Source: Paludibacter sp.
GTDB taxonomy: Bacteria > Bacteroidota > Bacteroidia > Bacteroidales > Paludibacteraceae
DNA length: 5,373 nucleotides
Direction: 5' to 3'
Assembly: GCA_030655595.1 (NCBI GenBank)
Contig: JAUSNQ010000033.1
Span: 1-5,373 of the forward strand
In this document: positions 5,316 through 5,373 of the stretch, piece by piece
Position numbering within the stretch: the first letter of the stretch is position 1
How the letters are laid out: each line of letters opens with the position of its first letter
The notes under the pieces: generated by a model
The model's database searches: none
What the model saw: only the letters and a program-made list of their open reading frames with translations
What the model was told of the DNA's origin: nothing
Position numbers and translations under genes: made by a program

Positions 5316-5373
5316 ACCACAAAAGGCAAAAAAGGAAGACTAAGGGAACACAAAAGAGCTAAAAGCTAAAAGC
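5316..5373 (+). repeat. Gene-free tail ending in AGCTAAA tandem repeat
   Basis: After the mnmD stop the sequence is purine-rich and A-rich (ACCACAAAAGGC, GGGAACACAAAAG) and ends with AGCTAAA AGCTAAA AGC (5357-5373), a 7-bp unit in 2.4 copies that runs into the window edge. No coding potential or terminator hairpin was found. Similar simple AAAAGC-type runs occur between genes in draft Bacteroidota genomes from memory, and the edge may be an assembly break there. Confidence 0.45.

Overview
The window looks like ordinary chromosome from a member of the Bacteroidota, probably Bacteroidales. The evidence is moderate AT richness, no clear Shine-Dalgarno sites, three perfect TAnnTTTG promoter -7 boxes each followed by C (the Bacteroides-type sigma consensus), and a gene set typical of that phylum (DUF5063 next to an RNase D-like exonuclease, a Uup-like ABC-F protein, a stand-alone MnmD). 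The species cannot be named from this sequence.

Layout. Positions 1-1062, minus strand: a two-gene operon of a DUF5063 protein followed by an RNase D-like 3'-5' exonuclease that runs off the left edge. A divergent intergenic region (1063-1192) separates it from a small plus-strand DUF2007 protein (1193-1423). Convergent with that, on the minus strand, are an ABC-F ATPase (1844-3787) and folK (1437-1847), joined by a 4-bp ATGA stop/start overlap. A second divergent region (3788-3980) holds the ABC-F promoter and the promoter of a plus-strand rubrerythrin gene (3981-4556). A probable terminator hairpin follows, then the tRNA-modification methyltransferase mnmD (4656-5315). The last 58 bases hold no gene and end in a short AGCTAAA tandem repeat.

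Functions: RNA processing (exonuclease), ribosome/translation (ABC-F), tRNA wobble modification (MnmD), folate synthesis (FolK), peroxide defence (rubrerythrin) and two conserved proteins of unknown role. No mobile element, CRISPR array, phage or defence system is visible, and I found no convincing new system.

Two things merit a second look. (1) The rubrerythrin reading frame is intact for 191 codons except for one in-frame TAA at codon 112, which separates the ferritin-like domain from its last helix and from the rubredoxin-like domain. (2) The ABC-F gene carries, in the linker before its C-terminal coiled coil, a perfect 20-bp palindrome directly abutting four 21-bp tandem repeats, all in frame.
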